Positions 10,378 to 19,839 are shown, counted from the stretch's first letter. The stretch is 64,000 nt of DNA from Amycolatopsis deserti (GCF_014653945.1 NZ_BNAU01000001.1:1178001-1242000), one strand, 5' to 3'. Numbers and translations are program-made. Notes: generated by a model not told the origin, from the sequence alone.

Positions 10378-10393
10378 GTATAGGTCGTTATAC
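10378..10393. repeat. GTATA-N6-TATAC element, copy C
   Basis: A perfect copy of GTATAGGTCGTTATAC between the convergent TetR remnant (plus) and sigma factor gene (minus). Read on the minus strand, its GTA TAA encodes the last valine and stop codon of the sigma factor. No hairpin terminator is visible at this junction. Confidence 0.9.
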
Positions 10394-11599
10394 AGTTCGG
10401 GTGGCGCAGGCACGAGCCCGCGCCTCCAGGTACCGCCGCTCCGGGACGCTCAACGTGCGCCGCGCCGCGCGCCGGTACGCCTCCTCCGCCGAGGCGAGAT
10501 CGCCCGCGCGCTCCAGCAGGTGCGCGCGCACCGCGTCCACCCGGTGGTGCCCGGCCAGCGCCGGGTCCTCCGCCGCCGCGGCCAGCTCCCGCAACCCGGC
10601 CTCCGGACCGTCCACTTCGGCCACCGCCACCACCCGGTTCAGCGTGACCATCGGCCCGGGCGCCACCGCCGCGAGCAGCTCGTACAACCCGGCGATCTCC
10701 CGCCAGTCGGTGTCCTCGGCCCGCTCGGCCTGCCCGTGCACCGCGGCGATGGCGGCCTGCAGCTGGTACGGCCCGACCGGCGCGGTGGTCAGCGCGCGGG
10801 TGACGAGATCGATGCCCTCGCGGATCATCGCCCGGTCCCACCGCGACCGGTCCTGCTCGGCGAGCGGCACCAGCGCGCCGTCCGGCCCGGTGCGGGCGGC
10901 GCGGCGCGCGTCGGTCAGGAGCATCAGCGCGAGCAGGCCGGTCACCTCGCCCTCGGCGGGCAGCCGGGCGTGCAGCTGCCGCGCCAGGCGGATCGCCTCC
11001 GCCGTCAGGTCCACGCGCTGCAGCGACTCCCCCGAACTCGCCGTGTGGCCCTCGGTGAAGATCAGGTACAGCACGTTCAGCACCGCCGCCAGCCGTGGCC
11101 CGTACTCCTCCCGCGCCGGCGGCCGGAACCGGGCGCCGCCGGCTTTGATGCGTTGCTTGGCGCGGCTGATGCGTTGCGCGATGGTGGATTCCGGCACCAG
11201 GTAGGCGCGCGCGATTTCGGCGGTGGTGAGCCCGCCGACCGCGCGCAGCGCGAGCGCCACCTGCGACGCCGGGGTCAGCGACGGGTGGCAGCACAGCATG
11301 AGCAGCGTGAGCGTGTCGTCCACCGCGGACACGGGCACCGGATCTGGTGGCGTCGTCATCGCCACCTGCTCCTCGCGACGGCGGCGGGCCGTCTCCGCGC
11401 GCCACAGCTCGATCCGCCGCCGGGACGCGGTGGTGATCAGCCACCCCTTCGGGTTCGCCGGCATCCCCTGCGCCGGCCACTGCGTCGCCGCCGCGAGCAG
11501 CGCCTCCTGCACCGCGTCCTCGCAGAGGTCGAAGTCGCCGTAGCGGCGCACCAGCGCGGCCAGCACCTGCGGCGCCAGCTCGCGCAGCAGCTCGTTCAC
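10388..11599 (-). CDS. ECF42-type RNA polymerase sigma factor with C-terminal extension
   Basis: A 403-residue ECF sigma factor. Region 2 lies at about residues 10-80 (the DLCEDAVQEALLAA segment and the PKGWLITTASRRRIE DNA-melting helix). Region 4 at about 105-160 carries the HTH LTTAEIARAYLVPESTIAQR. A long TPR-like extension of about 220 residues follows, characteristic of ECF42, a group paired with DGPF/YCII proteins (established family knowledge). Its GTG start overlaps the TGA stop of the upstream DGPF gene by 4 bp, so the two are translationally coupled. No anti-sigma factor is present; in this group the extension controls activity. The stop lies inside a 16-bp repeat. Confidence 0.92.
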   Translation of the reverse strand: MNELLRELAPQVLAALVRRYGDFDLCEDAVQEALLAAATQWPAQGMPANPKGWLITTASRRRIELWRAETARRRREEQVAMTTPPDPVPVSAVDDTLTLLMLCCHPSLTPASQVALALRAVGGLTTAEIARAYLVPESTIAQRISRAKQRIKAGGARFRPPAREEYGPRLAAVLNVLYLIFTEGHTASSGESLQRVDLTAEAIRLARQLHARLPAEGEVTGLLALMLLTDARRAARTGPDGALVPLAEQDRSRWDRAMIREGIDLVTRALTTAPVGPYQLQAAIAAVHGQAERAEDTDWREIAGLYELLAAVAPGPMVTLNRVVAVAEVDGPEAGLRELAAAAEDPALAGHHRVDAVRAHLLERAGDLASAEEAYRRAARRTLSVPERRYLEARARACATRTV

Positions 11600-11967
11600 G
11601 GCAGGAAGACGCTCAGGTCCTGCGTCGGGCGCACCTCGACCAGGCCCAGCCCCGCCTCCGGGATCCGCGCCGCCCACTCCACGGCCCGGTCGACATCGGC
11701 GCAGTCCAGCACGTAGAACCCCGCCAGCTGCTCCTTGACCTCGGCGAACGGCCCGTCACCGGCGATCACCTGGCCGTCGCGGACCAGGACCCGCTTGCCG
11801 GTCTCCGGTGGCGCCAGCGACGCCGCGGTCACCATCTCCCCCGACTCCGCCAGGTCCCGGTTGAGCGCCTCGTACGCCTTGAGGCCCTGCCGTTTCTCGT
11901 CGTCGGCCATGCGCTCCCAGACCTCCTGCGAGGCCGGGTTGCGGTAGATCAGCACCAGGAACTTCAT
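11596..11967 (-). CDS. YCII-related DGPF-domain protein
   Basis: A 123-residue protein of the YCII/DGPF superfamily: it begins MKFLVLIYRNPASQE and carries the naming motif DGPFAEVKEQLAGFYVLD in the second half. The fold is a small ferredoxin-like alpha/beta domain; the biochemical role is not established. It is the standard genomic partner of ECF42 sigma factors and here leads the operon, overlapping the sigma gene by 4 bp. GGGAGG lies 6-7 nt before the ATG. It is probably part of the sigma factor's autoregulated stress module, inferred from context. Confidence 0.92.
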   Translation of the reverse strand: MKFLVLIYRNPASQEVWERMADDEKRQGLKAYEALNRDLAESGEMVTAASLAPPETGKRVLVRDGQVIAGDGPFAEVKEQLAGFYVLDCADVDRAVEWAARIPEAGLGLVEVRPTQDLSVFLP

Positions 11968-12062
11968 CGGCCCTCCCGAATCTCCTCACCCGGGATGTCG
12001 AGACCGGCGCGGCGGCTTCGACGTCCGGGGTGGAAGTCCACACCCTAACCGGAGGAGCGACG

Positions 12063-12497
12063 ATGACCAGCACGAACGAAATCCGCCAGGTGATCGAGCA
12101 GCAGGCCGCCGCACTGCGGGCCGGGGACGCCGACGGCGCCGTCGCCCCGTACGCGCCGGAGATCGTGGCGTTCACCCTCGCCCCGCCGCTGGCGCACGGC
12201 CCGGCCGAAATGCGCGACCCGGCCACGGTGCGCGCCTGGCTCGCCGGGTTCACCGGCACGGTCGACTACGAGGTCCGCGACCTGAGCGTCGCCGTGGGCG
12301 GGGACCTGGCGTACGCGCACAGCTTCAACCGGATGTCCGCGGTCCCCGCCGGCCACGACGAGCCGTTCACGCTGTGGTTCCGCTCGACGGTCTGCCTCCG
12401 CCGCGACGGCGGCCGCTGGCTGATCGCGCACCAGCACCAGTCGACACCGTTCCACATGGACGGCACCTTCGCCGCGGCCCTGGACCTGCAGCCCTAG
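12063..12497 (+). CDS. NTF2-like (SnoaL/DUF4440-type) protein
   Basis: A 144-residue cone-shaped NTF2-like protein. It has an N-terminal helical hairpin (IRQVIEQQAAALRAGDADGAVAPYAP), then beta strands ending with GGRWLIAHQHQSTPFH, the classic C-terminal strand of ketosteroid-isomerase-like and SnoaL-like proteins. GGAGGAG 5-8 nt upstream supports the ATG at 12063 over an upstream alternative at 12030. It is divergent from the DGPF-sigma pair across 95 bp; ECF42 regulons often include such small enzymes, so co-regulation is plausible. Substrate unknown. Confidence 0.85.
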   Translation: MTSTNEIRQVIEQQAAALRAGDADGAVAPYAPEIVAFTLAPPLAHGPAEMRDPATVRAWLAGFTGTVDYEVRDLSVAVGGDLAYAHSFNRMSAVPAGHDEPFTLWFRSTVCLRRDGGRWLIAHQHQSTPFHMDGTFAAALDLQP

Positions 12498-12510
12498 AGC
12501 ACCCGCAGCC

Positions 12511-13449
12511 CTAGAGGAACTCGCCGGCCAGCCAGGACACCAAGGACAGCGACCCCATCGACACCAGGGTCGACACGAGCACGCAGTCGCGGACGAACCT
12601 GCTGTCCAGGGCGTACTGGCTGGTCGCGATGAAGATGTTCTGCGCCGTGGGCAGCCCGGCGCACACCGTCACGATCATCAGCACCGGGTGCGGCAGGCCG
12701 AGCAGCAGGCCGATGCCGAGGGTGATCGCGGGCTGGGCGAACAGCTTCAGCCCGACCACGGTCGCCATCTCGGCCCGCCGCGTCCCCACCGGCTCGCGTG
12801 GCCCGCCGGAGGTCAGCGACATGCCCAGCACCAGCAGCGCGGTGCCGACCCCGGCCGAGGCGATCAGGTGCAGCGGCTGCGCCACCAGGTGCGGCAGCCG
12901 CAGCCCGCTCGCCCGGAACAGGATCCCGGTCAGCGACGCGGCGATCACCGGGGTGCGCACCGGCAGCATCAGCAGCGTCCGCCACCGCGAGCGGCCCGGC
13001 TCCCGCGCGTCGGTCTCCAGCAGCGCCAGCAGCGCGGGCATCAGCACCAGCGTCTGCAGCAGGATCACCACGATGATGAACGCCGAATCCCCGAACAGCT
13101 GCAGCAGCACCGGGATGCCGAGGTTGCCGGCGTTGGCGTAGCAGGAGGCCATCCCGCTGACCGCCCACTCCGACAGCTTGCGCCGGAACACCCACTTGCC
13201 GAGCGCGAACCCGATCGCGCCCACCACGACGGTGCCGAGCAGGAACGCGATCACGCCCGGGTTGAGCAGGGCGGTCAGCGGCGTGTCCTGCATCGTGGTG
13301 AACAGGACCGCGGGCATCGCCACCACGAAGACGTACTTCGTCAGCGCCGCCTCGGCGCCCTCGCCCAGCACGCGGAACCGGCCGAGCAGGTACCCCAGTC
13401 CGGTCAGTGCCCAGATCGGCGCGAACGCCGGCAGGACACCGCCGGTCAA
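12511..13449 (-). CDS. AEC-family permease (auxin efflux carrier family)
   Basis: A 312-residue integral membrane protein with about ten hydrophobic segments, starting [20 protein letters not shown] as in AEC transporters. It has the conserved [15 protein letters not shown] segment in the first half and [18 protein letters not shown] in the second, the two inverted-repeat halves of this fold. Bacterial members export small organic acids or similar metabolites. The TTG start overlaps the hisG stop by 4 bp (TTGA), making it the last gene of the metH-HAD-hisE-hisG unit; no functional link to histidine is proven. Confidence 0.9.
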   Translation of the reverse strand: MTGGVLPAFAPIWALTGLGYLLGRFRVLGEGAEAALTKYVFVVAMPAVLFTTMQDTPLTALLNPGVIAFLLGTVVVGAIGFALGKWVFRRKLSEWAVSGMASCYANAGNLGIPVLLQLFGDSAFIIVVILLQTLVLMPALLALLETDAREPGRSRWRTLLMLPVRTPVIAASLTGILFRASGLRLPHLVAQPLHLIASAGVGTALLVLGMSLTSGGPREPVGTRRAEMATVVGLKLFAQPAITLGIGLLLGLPHPVLMIVTVCAGLPTAQNIFIATSQYALDSRFVRDCVLVSTLVSMGSLSLVSWLAGEFL

Positions 13450-14291
13450 AGCCGGCAGGAGCGGATGTCGGAGGCGAGGACCGCCTTCGCGCCCACCTCG
13501 GCGAGCTCGTCCATGATCTGGTTGACCTTCTTGCGCGGCACCATGGCCCGCACCGCGACCCAGTCCGGGTCGGCCAGCGGCGCGACCGTCGGCGACTCCA
13601 GGCCCGGGGTGATCGCGACCGCCCGGTCCAGCAGCGTCCGCGGGCAGTCGTAGTCGAGCATCATGTACTGCTGCGCGAACACCACACCCTGCAGCCGCGC
13701 GGTGAGCTGCGCCTTCGCCTTCGCCGCGTCGCTGCCGGCGCGCTGCACCAGCACCGCCTCGGACACGCAGATCGGGTCGCCGAACGCGACCAGGTTGTGC
13801 TGCCGCAGGGTCCGGCCGGAGCCGACCACGTCGGCGATCGCGTCGGCCACGCCGAGCTGGATCGAGATCTCCACCGCGCCGTCGAGCCGGATCACCTCAG
13901 CCTCGACCCCCTGGCGGGCCAGGTCGTCGCGCACCAGCTTCGGGTAGGAGGTGGCCAGCCGCTTGCCGTGCAGGTCGGCCGGCTTCCAGTCCTGCCCGGC
14001 CGGGGCCGCGTAGCGGAAGGTGGAGCCGCCGAAGCCCAGCGCCAGCACCTCCTCGACCGGGGCGCCCGAGTCCAGGGCCAGGTCGCGGCCGGTGATGCCG
14101 AGGTCCAGCTCGCCCGAGCCGACGTAGATCGGGATGTCCTTGGGGCGCAGGAAGAAGAACTCGACCTCGTTGTTCGGGTCGAGCACGGTCAGGTCGCGCT
14201 GCTCATGCCGCTGGCGGTAACCGGCCTCGCCGAGCATCTCCGACGCCGGCCCGGCCAGCGCTCCCTTGTTCGGCACCGCAACCCGCAGCAT
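13446..14291 (-). CDS. hisG: ATP phosphoribosyltransferase HisG (long form)
   Basis: A 281-residue enzyme for the first step of histidine synthesis, joining ATP and PRPP. It has the N-terminal [19 protein letters not shown] segment, the phosphate-binding region [21 protein letters not shown] and a C-terminal ACT-like regulatory domain of about 75 residues (from [14 protein letters not shown] onward) that binds histidine for feedback inhibition. Length matches the long, HisZ-independent form (M. tuberculosis about 284 aa). It lies 31 bp after hisE and overlaps the AEC permease start. Identification is secure. Confidence 0.97.
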   Translation of the reverse strand: MLRVAVPNKGALAGPASEMLGEAGYRQRHEQRDLTVLDPNNEVEFFFLRPKDIPIYVGSGELDLGITGRDLALDSGAPVEEVLALGFGGSTFRYAAPAGQDWKPADLHGKRLATSYPKLVRDDLARQGVEAEVIRLDGAVEISIQLGVADAIADVVGSGRTLRQHNLVAFGDPICVSEAVLVQRAGSDAAKAKAQLTARLQGVVFAQQYMMLDYDCPRTLLDRAVAITPGLESPTVAPLADPDWVAVRAMVPRKKVNQIMDELAEVGAKAVLASDIRSCRL

Positions 14292-14322
14292 GCCCTCACT
14301 CCTCGATCTTTTCTCGGCCCCG

Positions 14323-14586
14323 CTACAGGTAGCGGTACACGTCCTCGGTGGTCAGCCCGCGCCCGAGCATCAGCACCTGAACTCGGTACAGCAGCTGGGA
14401 GATCTCCTCGGCCAGCCGGTCGTCGGACTCGTGCTCGGCGGCGATCCAGACCTCACCGGCCTCCTCGAGCACCTTCTTGCCCTGGGCGTGCACGCCGGCG
14501 TCCAGCGCCTCGACCGTGCCCGACCCCTCGGGACGGTTGCGGGCCCGGTCGGTGAGCTCGGCGAACAGCTCGTCGAAGGTCTTCAC
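14323..14586 (-). CDS. hisE: Phosphoribosyl-ATP pyrophosphatase HisE
   Basis: An 87-residue all-alpha enzyme that removes pyrophosphate from phosphoribosyl-ATP, the second histidine step. The metal-binding motif [21 protein letters not shown] and the downstream [12 protein letters not shown] helix are typical, and the length fits a stand-alone HisE (about 90 aa). The GTG at 14586 ([11 protein letters not shown]) is preferred because GGAAGGA lies 9-11 nt upstream; an earlier start at 14616 would add ten atypical residues. The gene is separate from hisI, as usual in actinobacteria. Confidence 0.95.
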   Translation of the reverse strand: MKTFDELFAELTDRARNRPEGSGTVEALDAGVHAQGKKVLEEAGEVWIAAEHESDDRLAEEISQLLYRVQVLMLGRGLTTEDVYRYL

Positions 14587-14652
14587 GGTCTGTAGATCCT
14601 TCCATCCGGCCCGCACCGGAGGCGATCCGGGCCGCCGCTGATGACGGCGGCG

Positions 14653-15315
14653 TCACACCAGGGCGCGCAGCGTGTCCGCGTCGACGCCGGTGAGCGAGGT
14701 GCGGAACACCCGCCGCGGCCCCGGTTCGACGGTCACGTCGTTGGGCACGACCAGTACGAGGCACCCCGCGGCGGCGGCCGACGTGGTGCCCGGCGGGGAG
14801 TCCTCGACGGCCACGCAGCGCGCCGGGTCGGCCCCGAGCAGCCGCGCCGCGCGCAGGTACGGCTCGGGGTGCGGCTTGTTGAGACCGTCCACCTCGTCCC
14901 CGCAGACGGTGACGTCGAAGAACTCCCGCCCGATCGTGTCCAGCGCCAGCTCGGTCAGCGACCGCTCGGTGGAGGTGACCAGCGCCGACGGGATCCCGGC
15001 GCGCCGCACCGCGGTCAGCGCCTCGCGGGCGCCGGGCCGCCACGGCAGCTCGTCGGCGAACAGGTTCGCGGTCCGGTCGCGGATCCACGCCCCGGTGTCC
15101 GCGACCGCCGCCGCGGTCGGCTCGTGCCCGGTCACGGTCAGCAGGTAGCCCGCGGTGGCGTCCATGTTGGACCCGACGAGCGTGAGCCGCTGTTCGGTGG
15201 TGAGCGTGCCGCCCAGCCACTCCGCGCACTCGTACAGCGCCACGTCCCACAGCTTCTCCGAGTCGACGAGCGTGCCGTCCATGTCCCAGAGCACGGCAGC
15301 CAGGCCGTCCGTCAA
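14653..15315 (-). CDS. HAD-superfamily phosphatase (beta-phosphoglucomutase-like)
   Basis: A 220-residue HAD-IA hydrolase. Motif I is DMDGTLVDSE near residue 11 with the nucleophile and acid/base aspartates. Motif II is SALVTSTERS, motif III the lysine in LNKPHPEPYLRAA, and motif IV VAVEDSPPGTTSAAAAG. The helical cap inserted after motif I is typical of the PGM-like subgroup. The substrate is probably a small phosphorylated metabolite but cannot be named. It starts with TTG after a GAGGGAG site, 16 bp downstream of metH, so it is in the metH transcript. Confidence 0.9.
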   Translation of the reverse strand: MTDGLAAVLWDMDGTLVDSEKLWDVALYECAEWLGGTLTTEQRLTLVGSNMDATAGYLLTVTGHEPTAAAVADTGAWIRDRTANLFADELPWRPGAREALTAVRRAGIPSALVTSTERSLTELALDTIGREFFDVTVCGDEVDGLNKPHPEPYLRAARLLGADPARCVAVEDSPPGTTSAAAAGCLVLVVPNDVTVEPGPRRVFRTSLTGVDADTLRALV

Positions 15316-15331
15316 GTGGTTCTCCCTCTTC

Positions 15332-18300
15332 TCAGGTGTTGAAGTACTTGGCCTCGGGGTGGTGGGCCACGATCGCGTCGGTGGACTGCTCGGGGTGCAG
15401 CTGGAACTCCTCGGACAGCTTCACGCCGATGCGCTCAGCGTCGAGCAGCTCGACGATCGTGGCGCGGTCCTCCAGGTTCGGGCAGGCGCCGTAGCCGAGG
15501 GAGAACCGGGCTCCGCGGTAGCCCAGCTTGAAGAACTCCTCCAGCTCGCGCGGGTCCTCGTCGGCGACCGCCCGCCCGCTGGTGAAGTGCAGCTCCTGCC
15601 GCACGCGGCGGTGCCAGTACTCGGCCAGCGCCTCGGTGAGCTGGACGCCCAGGCCGTGCACCTCCAGGTAGTCGCGGTAGGCGTCGTTCGCGAACAGCTC
15701 GTTGGCGTAGTCGGCGATCGGCTGGCCCATGGTGACCAGGGTCAGCGGCAGCACGTCCACCTCGCCGGCGGAGCGGGGCCGGAAGAAGTCGGCCAGGCAC
15801 AGGTAGCGGTCGCGGGTCTGGCGCGGGAAGGTGAACCGGGCCCGTTCGGGCGCCTCGGCGTGCGCCTCGGTCAGCACCACCAGGTCGTTGCCTTCGGCGA
15901 CGGCCGGGAAGTAGCCGTAGACCACGGCGGCGTGCTGCAGCACCCCGTCGGTCGCCAGCCGGTCCAGCCAGTAGCGCAGCCGCGGCCGGCCCTCGGTCTC
16001 CACCAGCTGCTCGTAGCTGGGCCCCTGTCCGCCGCGGGCGCCGCGCAGGCCCCACTGGCCGAGGAAGGTGGCCCGCTCGTCGAGCAGGGCGGCGTACTCG
16101 GCGACCGGGATGCCCTTCACCACGCGGGTGCCCCAGAACGGCGGCACGGGCACGGGAACGTCGGTCGCGACATCGGAACGGGCGGGAATCGGGGCCTCCG
16201 GCTCTCGGGCGGACTTGCGGGCTTCGGCGATGCGCAGGGACCGCTCGCGGCGGGCCTTGCGCTCCGCTCTCTTCGCTTCCTCCTCGGCGCTGATCTCCGG
16301 CGCCAGGCCCCGCTTGGCCGCCATGATCGTGTCCATCAGCCGCAGGCCCTCGAACGCGTCCCGCGCGTAGCGGACGTCGCCGTGGTAGAGCTCGGCGAGG
16401 TCGTTCTCCACGTAGGTGCGGGTCAGGGCGGCGCCGCCGAGCAGGACCGGCCAGCGCTGCGCGACCCCGCGGGAGTTCATCTCCTCCAGGTTCTCCTTCA
16501 TGATCACCGTGGACTTCACCAGCAGCCCGGACATGCCGATCGCGTCCGCGCCGTGCTCGTCGGCCGCGTCCAGGATCGCGCTGACGGGCTGCTTGATACC
16601 CAAGTTGATCACGTCGTAACCGTTGTTCGACAGGATGATGTCGACCAGGTTCTTGCCGATGTCGTGCACGTCGCCCTTGACCGTGGCCAGGACGATCTTC
16701 CCCTTGCCCGAGGAGTCCGTTTTGTCCATGTGCGGCTCGAGGTAGGCCACGGCGGTCTTCATGACCTCCGCGGACTGCAGCACGAACGGCAGCTGCATCT
16801 GGCCGGACCCGAACAGCTCGCCCACCGTCTTCATGCCGGACAGCAGGGTGTCGTTGACGATGTCCAACGCCGGCTTCTCCGCCAGCGCCGCGTCCAGGTC
16901 GGCCTCCAGCCCGGTGCGCTCGCCGTCGACGATCCGCCGCTCCAGCCGCTCGAACAGCGGCAGCGCGGCCAGCTCCTCCGCCCGGGACGCGCGACTGGAC
17001 GCGGCCGAGACGCCCTCGAACAGCGACATCAGCTTCTGCAGCGGGTCGTAGCCCTCCCGGCGCCGGTCGTAGACCAGGTCGAGCGCGACCTCGCGGTGGG
17101 CGTCCGGGATCCGCGCCATCGGCAGGATCTTCGACGCGTGCACGATCGCGGTGGTCAGCCCGGCCTCGACGCACTCGTGCAGGAACACCGAGTTGAGCAC
17201 CTGTCGCGCGGCGGCGTTGAGTCCGAAGGAGACGTTGGAGATGCCCAGCGTCGTCTGCACCTCCGGGTAGCGGCGCTTGAGCTCGCGGATCGCCTCGATG
17301 GTCTCCAGCGCGTCGCGGCGGGTCTCCTCCTGCCCGGTGGTGATCGGGAAGGTCAGGCAGTCGACGATGATGTCGCAGACCCGCATGCCCCAGTTGGTGA
17401 CCAGGTCCTCGATCGTGCGGGTGGCGACGCGGACCTTCCACTCGGCAGTGCGCGCCTGGCCCTCCTCGTCGATGCACATCACCACGACCGCGGCGCCGTG
17501 CTCGGACACCAGCCGCATGATCTTCTGGAAGCGCGAGTCCGGACCGTCGCCGTCCTCGTAGTTGACGCTGTTGACCACGCACCGGCCGCCGAGCCGCTCC
17601 AGCCCGGCCTGCAGCACCGCCGGCTCGGTGGAGTCGAGCATGATCGGCAGCGTGGACGCGGTCGCCAACCGCCCGGCCAGCTCGGCCATGTCGGCGGCGC
17701 CGTCCCGGCCGACGTAGTCCACGCACAGGTCGAGCAGGTGCGCGCCGTCGCGGGTCTGCTCGCGCGCGATCTCCACGCAGTCCTCGTAGCGGCCCTCGAG
17801 CATGGCTTCGCGGAACTTCTTGGAGCCGTTGGCGTTGGTGCGCTCCCCCACCATCAGCACCGACGCGTCCTGCTCGAACGGCACCGCCTGGTACAGCGAG
17901 GACACACCCGGCTCGTGCCGCGGCCGACGGGGTGCGCGCTCGGCGTCGCGCACCGCCTCGGCCAGCTGCCGGATGTGCTCACCGGTGGTGCCGCAGCAGC
18001 CGCCGACCAGGCCGACGCCGAACTCGCGCACGAACCCGGACAGCGCCTCGGCCAGCCCTTCCGGCGACAGCGGGTACACCGCGCCGTCCGGGCCCAGCTC
18101 GGGCAGGCCGGCGTTGGGCATCACCGACAGCGGCACCCGCGCCGACTTCGACAGCGTCCGCAGGTGCTCGCTCATCTCCGCCGGGCCGGTCGCGCAGTTC
18201 AGCCCGATCACGTCGATGCCCAGCGGCTCCAGCGCGGCCAGCGCGGCGGCGACCTCGGTGCCCAGCAGCATCGTCCCGGTCGTCTCCACCGTGATGGACG

Positions 18301-18874
18301 CGATCACCGGCACCTCACGGCCCGCGGCACGCATCGCCCGGCGCGCGCCCAGGACCGCGGCCTTGGTCTGCAGCAGGTCCTGCGACGTCTCGACCAGCAC
18401 CGCGTCCACCCCGCCGTGCAGCAGGCCGGTGACCTGCTCGACGTAGGCGTCCCGCAGCCGGGCGTAGGGCGCGTGGCCCAGGGTGGGCAGCTTGGTGCCC
18501 GGGCCGACCGAGCCCAGCACGAACCGCGGCCGGTCCGGCGTGGCGTACTCGTCAGCGGTCTCCCGCGCCAGCCGCGCCCCGGCCTCGGCCAGCTCGGTGA
18601 TCCGGTCGGCGATCCCGTACTCCCCCAGGTTCGCCAGGTTCGCGCCGAAGGTGTTCGTCTCCACCGCGTCCGCGCCGGCCTCGAGGTAGGTGCGGTGGAT
18701 GCCGCGCACCACGTCCGGGCGCGTCACGTTCAGGATCTCGTTGCAGCCCTCCAGGCCGGCGAAGTCGTCCAGGGACATCTCGTGCGCCTGCAGCGCGGTG
18801 CCCATCGCGCCGTCCGCCACGACCACACGGGCGGCGAGGGCGTCCAGCAGCGGTGACGAGAAACGATCGGACAT
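15332..18874 (-). CDS. metH: Cobalamin-dependent methionine synthase MetH
   Basis: A 1180-residue multidomain enzyme transferring the methyl group of methyl-tetrahydrofolate to homocysteine through B12. Domains in order: homocysteine-binding barrel (about 1-320) with zinc cysteines in NCATG and GGCCGT; pterin-binding barrel (about 345-610, starting VGERTNANGSKKFREAM); cobalamin module (about 640-880) with the base-off histidine motif DVHDIGKN; a charged linker; and the C-terminal activation domain (about 920-1180) with RFSLGYGACPNLEDR. Length is normal. It heads the leftward operon. A TAGCCT box 6 nt before the ATG suggests a leaderless start; the 50-bp divergent gap leaves no room for a cobalamin riboswitch. 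Confidence 0.98.
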   Translation of the reverse strand: MSDRFSSPLLDALAARVVVADGAMGTALQAHEMSLDDFAGLEGCNEILNVTRPDVVRGIHRTYLEAGADAVETNTFGANLANLGEYGIADRITELAEAGARLARETADEYATPDRPRFVLGSVGPGTKLPTLGHAPYARLRDAYVEQVTGLLHGGVDAVLVETSQDLLQTKAAVLGARRAMRAAGREVPVIASITVETTGTMLLGTEVAAALAALEPLGIDVIGLNCATGPAEMSEHLRTLSKSARVPLSVMPNAGLPELGPDGAVYPLSPEGLAEALSGFVREFGVGLVGGCCGTTGEHIRQLAEAVRDAERAPRRPRHEPGVSSLYQAVPFEQDASVLMVGERTNANGSKKFREAMLEGRYEDCVEIAREQTRDGAHLLDLCVDYVGRDGAADMAELAGRLATASTLPIMLDSTEPAVLQAGLERLGGRCVVNSVNYEDGDGPDSRFQKIMRLVSEHGAAVVVMCIDEEGQARTAEWKVRVATRTIEDLVTNWGMRVCDIIVDCLTFPITTGQEETRRDALETIEAIRELKRRYPEVQTTLGISNVSFGLNAAARQVLNSVFLHECVEAGLTTAIVHASKILPMARIPDAHREVALDLVYDRRREGYDPLQKLMSLFEGVSAASSRASRAEELAALPLFERLERRIVDGERTGLEADLDAALAEKPALDIVNDTLLSGMKTVGELFGSGQMQLPFVLQSAEVMKTAVAYLEPHMDKTDSSGKGKIVLATVKGDVHDIGKNLVDIILSNNGYDVINLGIKQPVSAILDAADEHGADAIGMSGLLVKSTVIMKENLEEMNSRGVAQRWPVLLGGAALTRTYVENDLAELYHGDVRYARDAFEGLRLMDTIMAAKRGLAPEISAEEEAKRAERKARRERSLRIAEARKSAREPEAPIPARSDVATDVPVPVPPFWGTRVVKGIPVAEYAALLDERATFLGQWGLRGARGGQGPSYEQLVETEGRPRLRYWLDRLATDGVLQHAAVVYGYFPAVAEGNDLVVLTEAHAEAPERARFTFPRQTRDRYLCLADFFRPRSAGEVDVLPLTLVTMGQPIADYANELFANDAYRDYLEVHGLGVQLTEALAEYWHRRVRQELHFTSGRAVADEDPRELEEFFKLGYRGARFSLGYGACPNLEDRATIVELLDAERIGVKLSEEFQLHPEQSTDAIVAHHPEAKYFNT

Positions 18875-18880
18875 GACCCC

Positions 18881-18886
18881 AGGCTA
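18881..18886 (-). promoter_or_regulatory. Leaderless -10 box TAGCCT before metH
   Basis: On the minus strand TAGCCT, 6 nt (GGGGTC), then ATG. The same TAGCCTGGGGTCATG string stands before the MobA-like gene at 53.7 kb. It is back to back with the PAC2 promoter. Confidence 0.55.
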
Positions 18887-18912
18887 CGGTCTCGTCACCG
18901 CCCGGTGGGTCG

Positions 18913-18918
18913 TAGGCT
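18913..18918 (+). promoter_or_regulatory. Leaderless -10 box TAGGCT before the PAC2 gene
   Basis: TAGGCT is followed by 6 nt and the GTG start at 18925. With the metH box it forms a divergent leaderless promoter pair inside 50 bp. Confidence 0.55.
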
Positions 18919-18924
18919 GGGTGG

Positions 18925-19839
18925 GTGAGTGACCCAGCCGACGCGATCCCGCAGCCCGAGCAGTCCGTCCCCGAGGGCGCCACGTCCCGGGAACGGGTCA
19001 TGGTCGTCGCCTTCGAAGGCTGGAACGACGCAGGTGACGCGGCCAGCACCGCCCTGGAGCACCTCCAGCTCAGCTGGGACGCCAAGCCGCTGGCCGAGCT
19101 GGAGCCGGACGACTACTACGACTTCCAGGTCAGCCGCCCGACGGTCCGGATGGTGGACGGTGTCACCCGGCGGGTGGAATGGCCGACCACGCGCCTGTCC
19201 ATCTGCCACCCGCCCGGCTACGACCAGGACATCGTGCTCGTGACCGGCCCGGAGCCGAACATGCGGTGGCGCGCCTTCTGCCGCGAGCTGCTCGACCACA
19301 TCGAGGAACTCGGCGTGTCCACCGTGGTGACGCTCGGCGCCCTGCTGGCCGACACCGCCCACACCCGTCCGGTGCCCGTCACCGGCACCGCCTACGACCC
19401 GGAGGCCGCGGCGCGGTTCGGTCTGGAGCGCAGCCGCTACCAGGGCCCGACCGGCATCGTCGGGATCCTGCAGGACGCGTGCGTGCAGGCGGGCATCCCG
19501 GCGATCTCCATCTGGGCCGCGGTGCCGCACTACGTGTCCCACCCGCCCTCGCCGAAGGCGACGCTGGCGCTGCTGCACAAGCTCGAGGACGTCCTGGACG
19601 TCGAGGTCCCGCTGGGCGCGCTGCCCGAGCAGGCCGAGGAGTGGCAGCAGACGGTCAGCGAGATGGCCGAGGAGGACGAGGAGATCGCCGAGTACGTCCG
19701 CACGCTCGAGGAGCGCGGCGACGCCGAAACGGCGATCACCCTGGAGGAGTCCAGCGGCGAGAAGATCGCCGCCGAGTTCGAGCGCTACCTGCGCCGGCGC
19801 CGCCCGGGTGCGGAGGGGCCGGGACCGGCAGGCCGGTGA
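18925..19839 (+). CDS. PAC2-family protein (proteasome assembly chaperone-like fold)
   Basis: A 304-residue actinobacterial PAC2 protein (M. tuberculosis Rv2125 type). The first segment VMVVAFEGWNDAGDAAS and the later VSTVVTLGALLADTAHTRPV and AAVPHYVSHPPSPKA segments define the family; the last 80 residues are an acidic helical tail. Archaeal and eukaryotic relatives assist proteasome assembly, but the bacterial role is not established. It lies divergent from metH and overlaps the following MFS gene by 4 bp (GTGA). The GTG start has no ribosome binding site but has a suitably spaced -10 box, consistent with leaderless translation. Confidence 0.92.
   Translation: MSDPADAIPQPEQSVPEGATSRERVMVVAFEGWNDAGDAASTALEHLQLSWDAKPLAELEPDDYYDFQVSRPTVRMVDGVTRRVEWPTTRLSICHPPGYDQDIVLVTGPEPNMRWRAFCRELLDHIEELGVSTVVTLGALLADTAHTRPVPVTGTAYDPEAAARFGLERSRYQGPTGIVGILQDACVQAGIPAISIWAAVPHYVSHPPSPKATLALLHKLEDVLDVEVPLGALPEQAEEWQQTVSEMAEEDEEIAEYVRTLEERGDAETAITLEESSGEKIAAEFERYLRRRRPGAEGPGPAGR

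Noticed and set aside
9580-10383. A continuous 267-codon MFS transporter gene
   Set aside because: The middle and the end of the reading are frame-shifted Arg/Pro-rich sequence; true homology switches frames and lacks whole helices.
15155-18856. A 1233-codon plus-strand open frame across metH
   Set aside because: It is antisense to a complete, motif-perfect metH. Long empty frames opposite real genes are expected at this GC content, and the translation is Arg/Val/His-rich with no motif.
18875-18924. Cobalamin riboswitch upstream of metH
   Set aside because: Only 50 bp separate metH from the divergent PAC2 gene, both with leaderless promoters, leaving no space for the RNA element.
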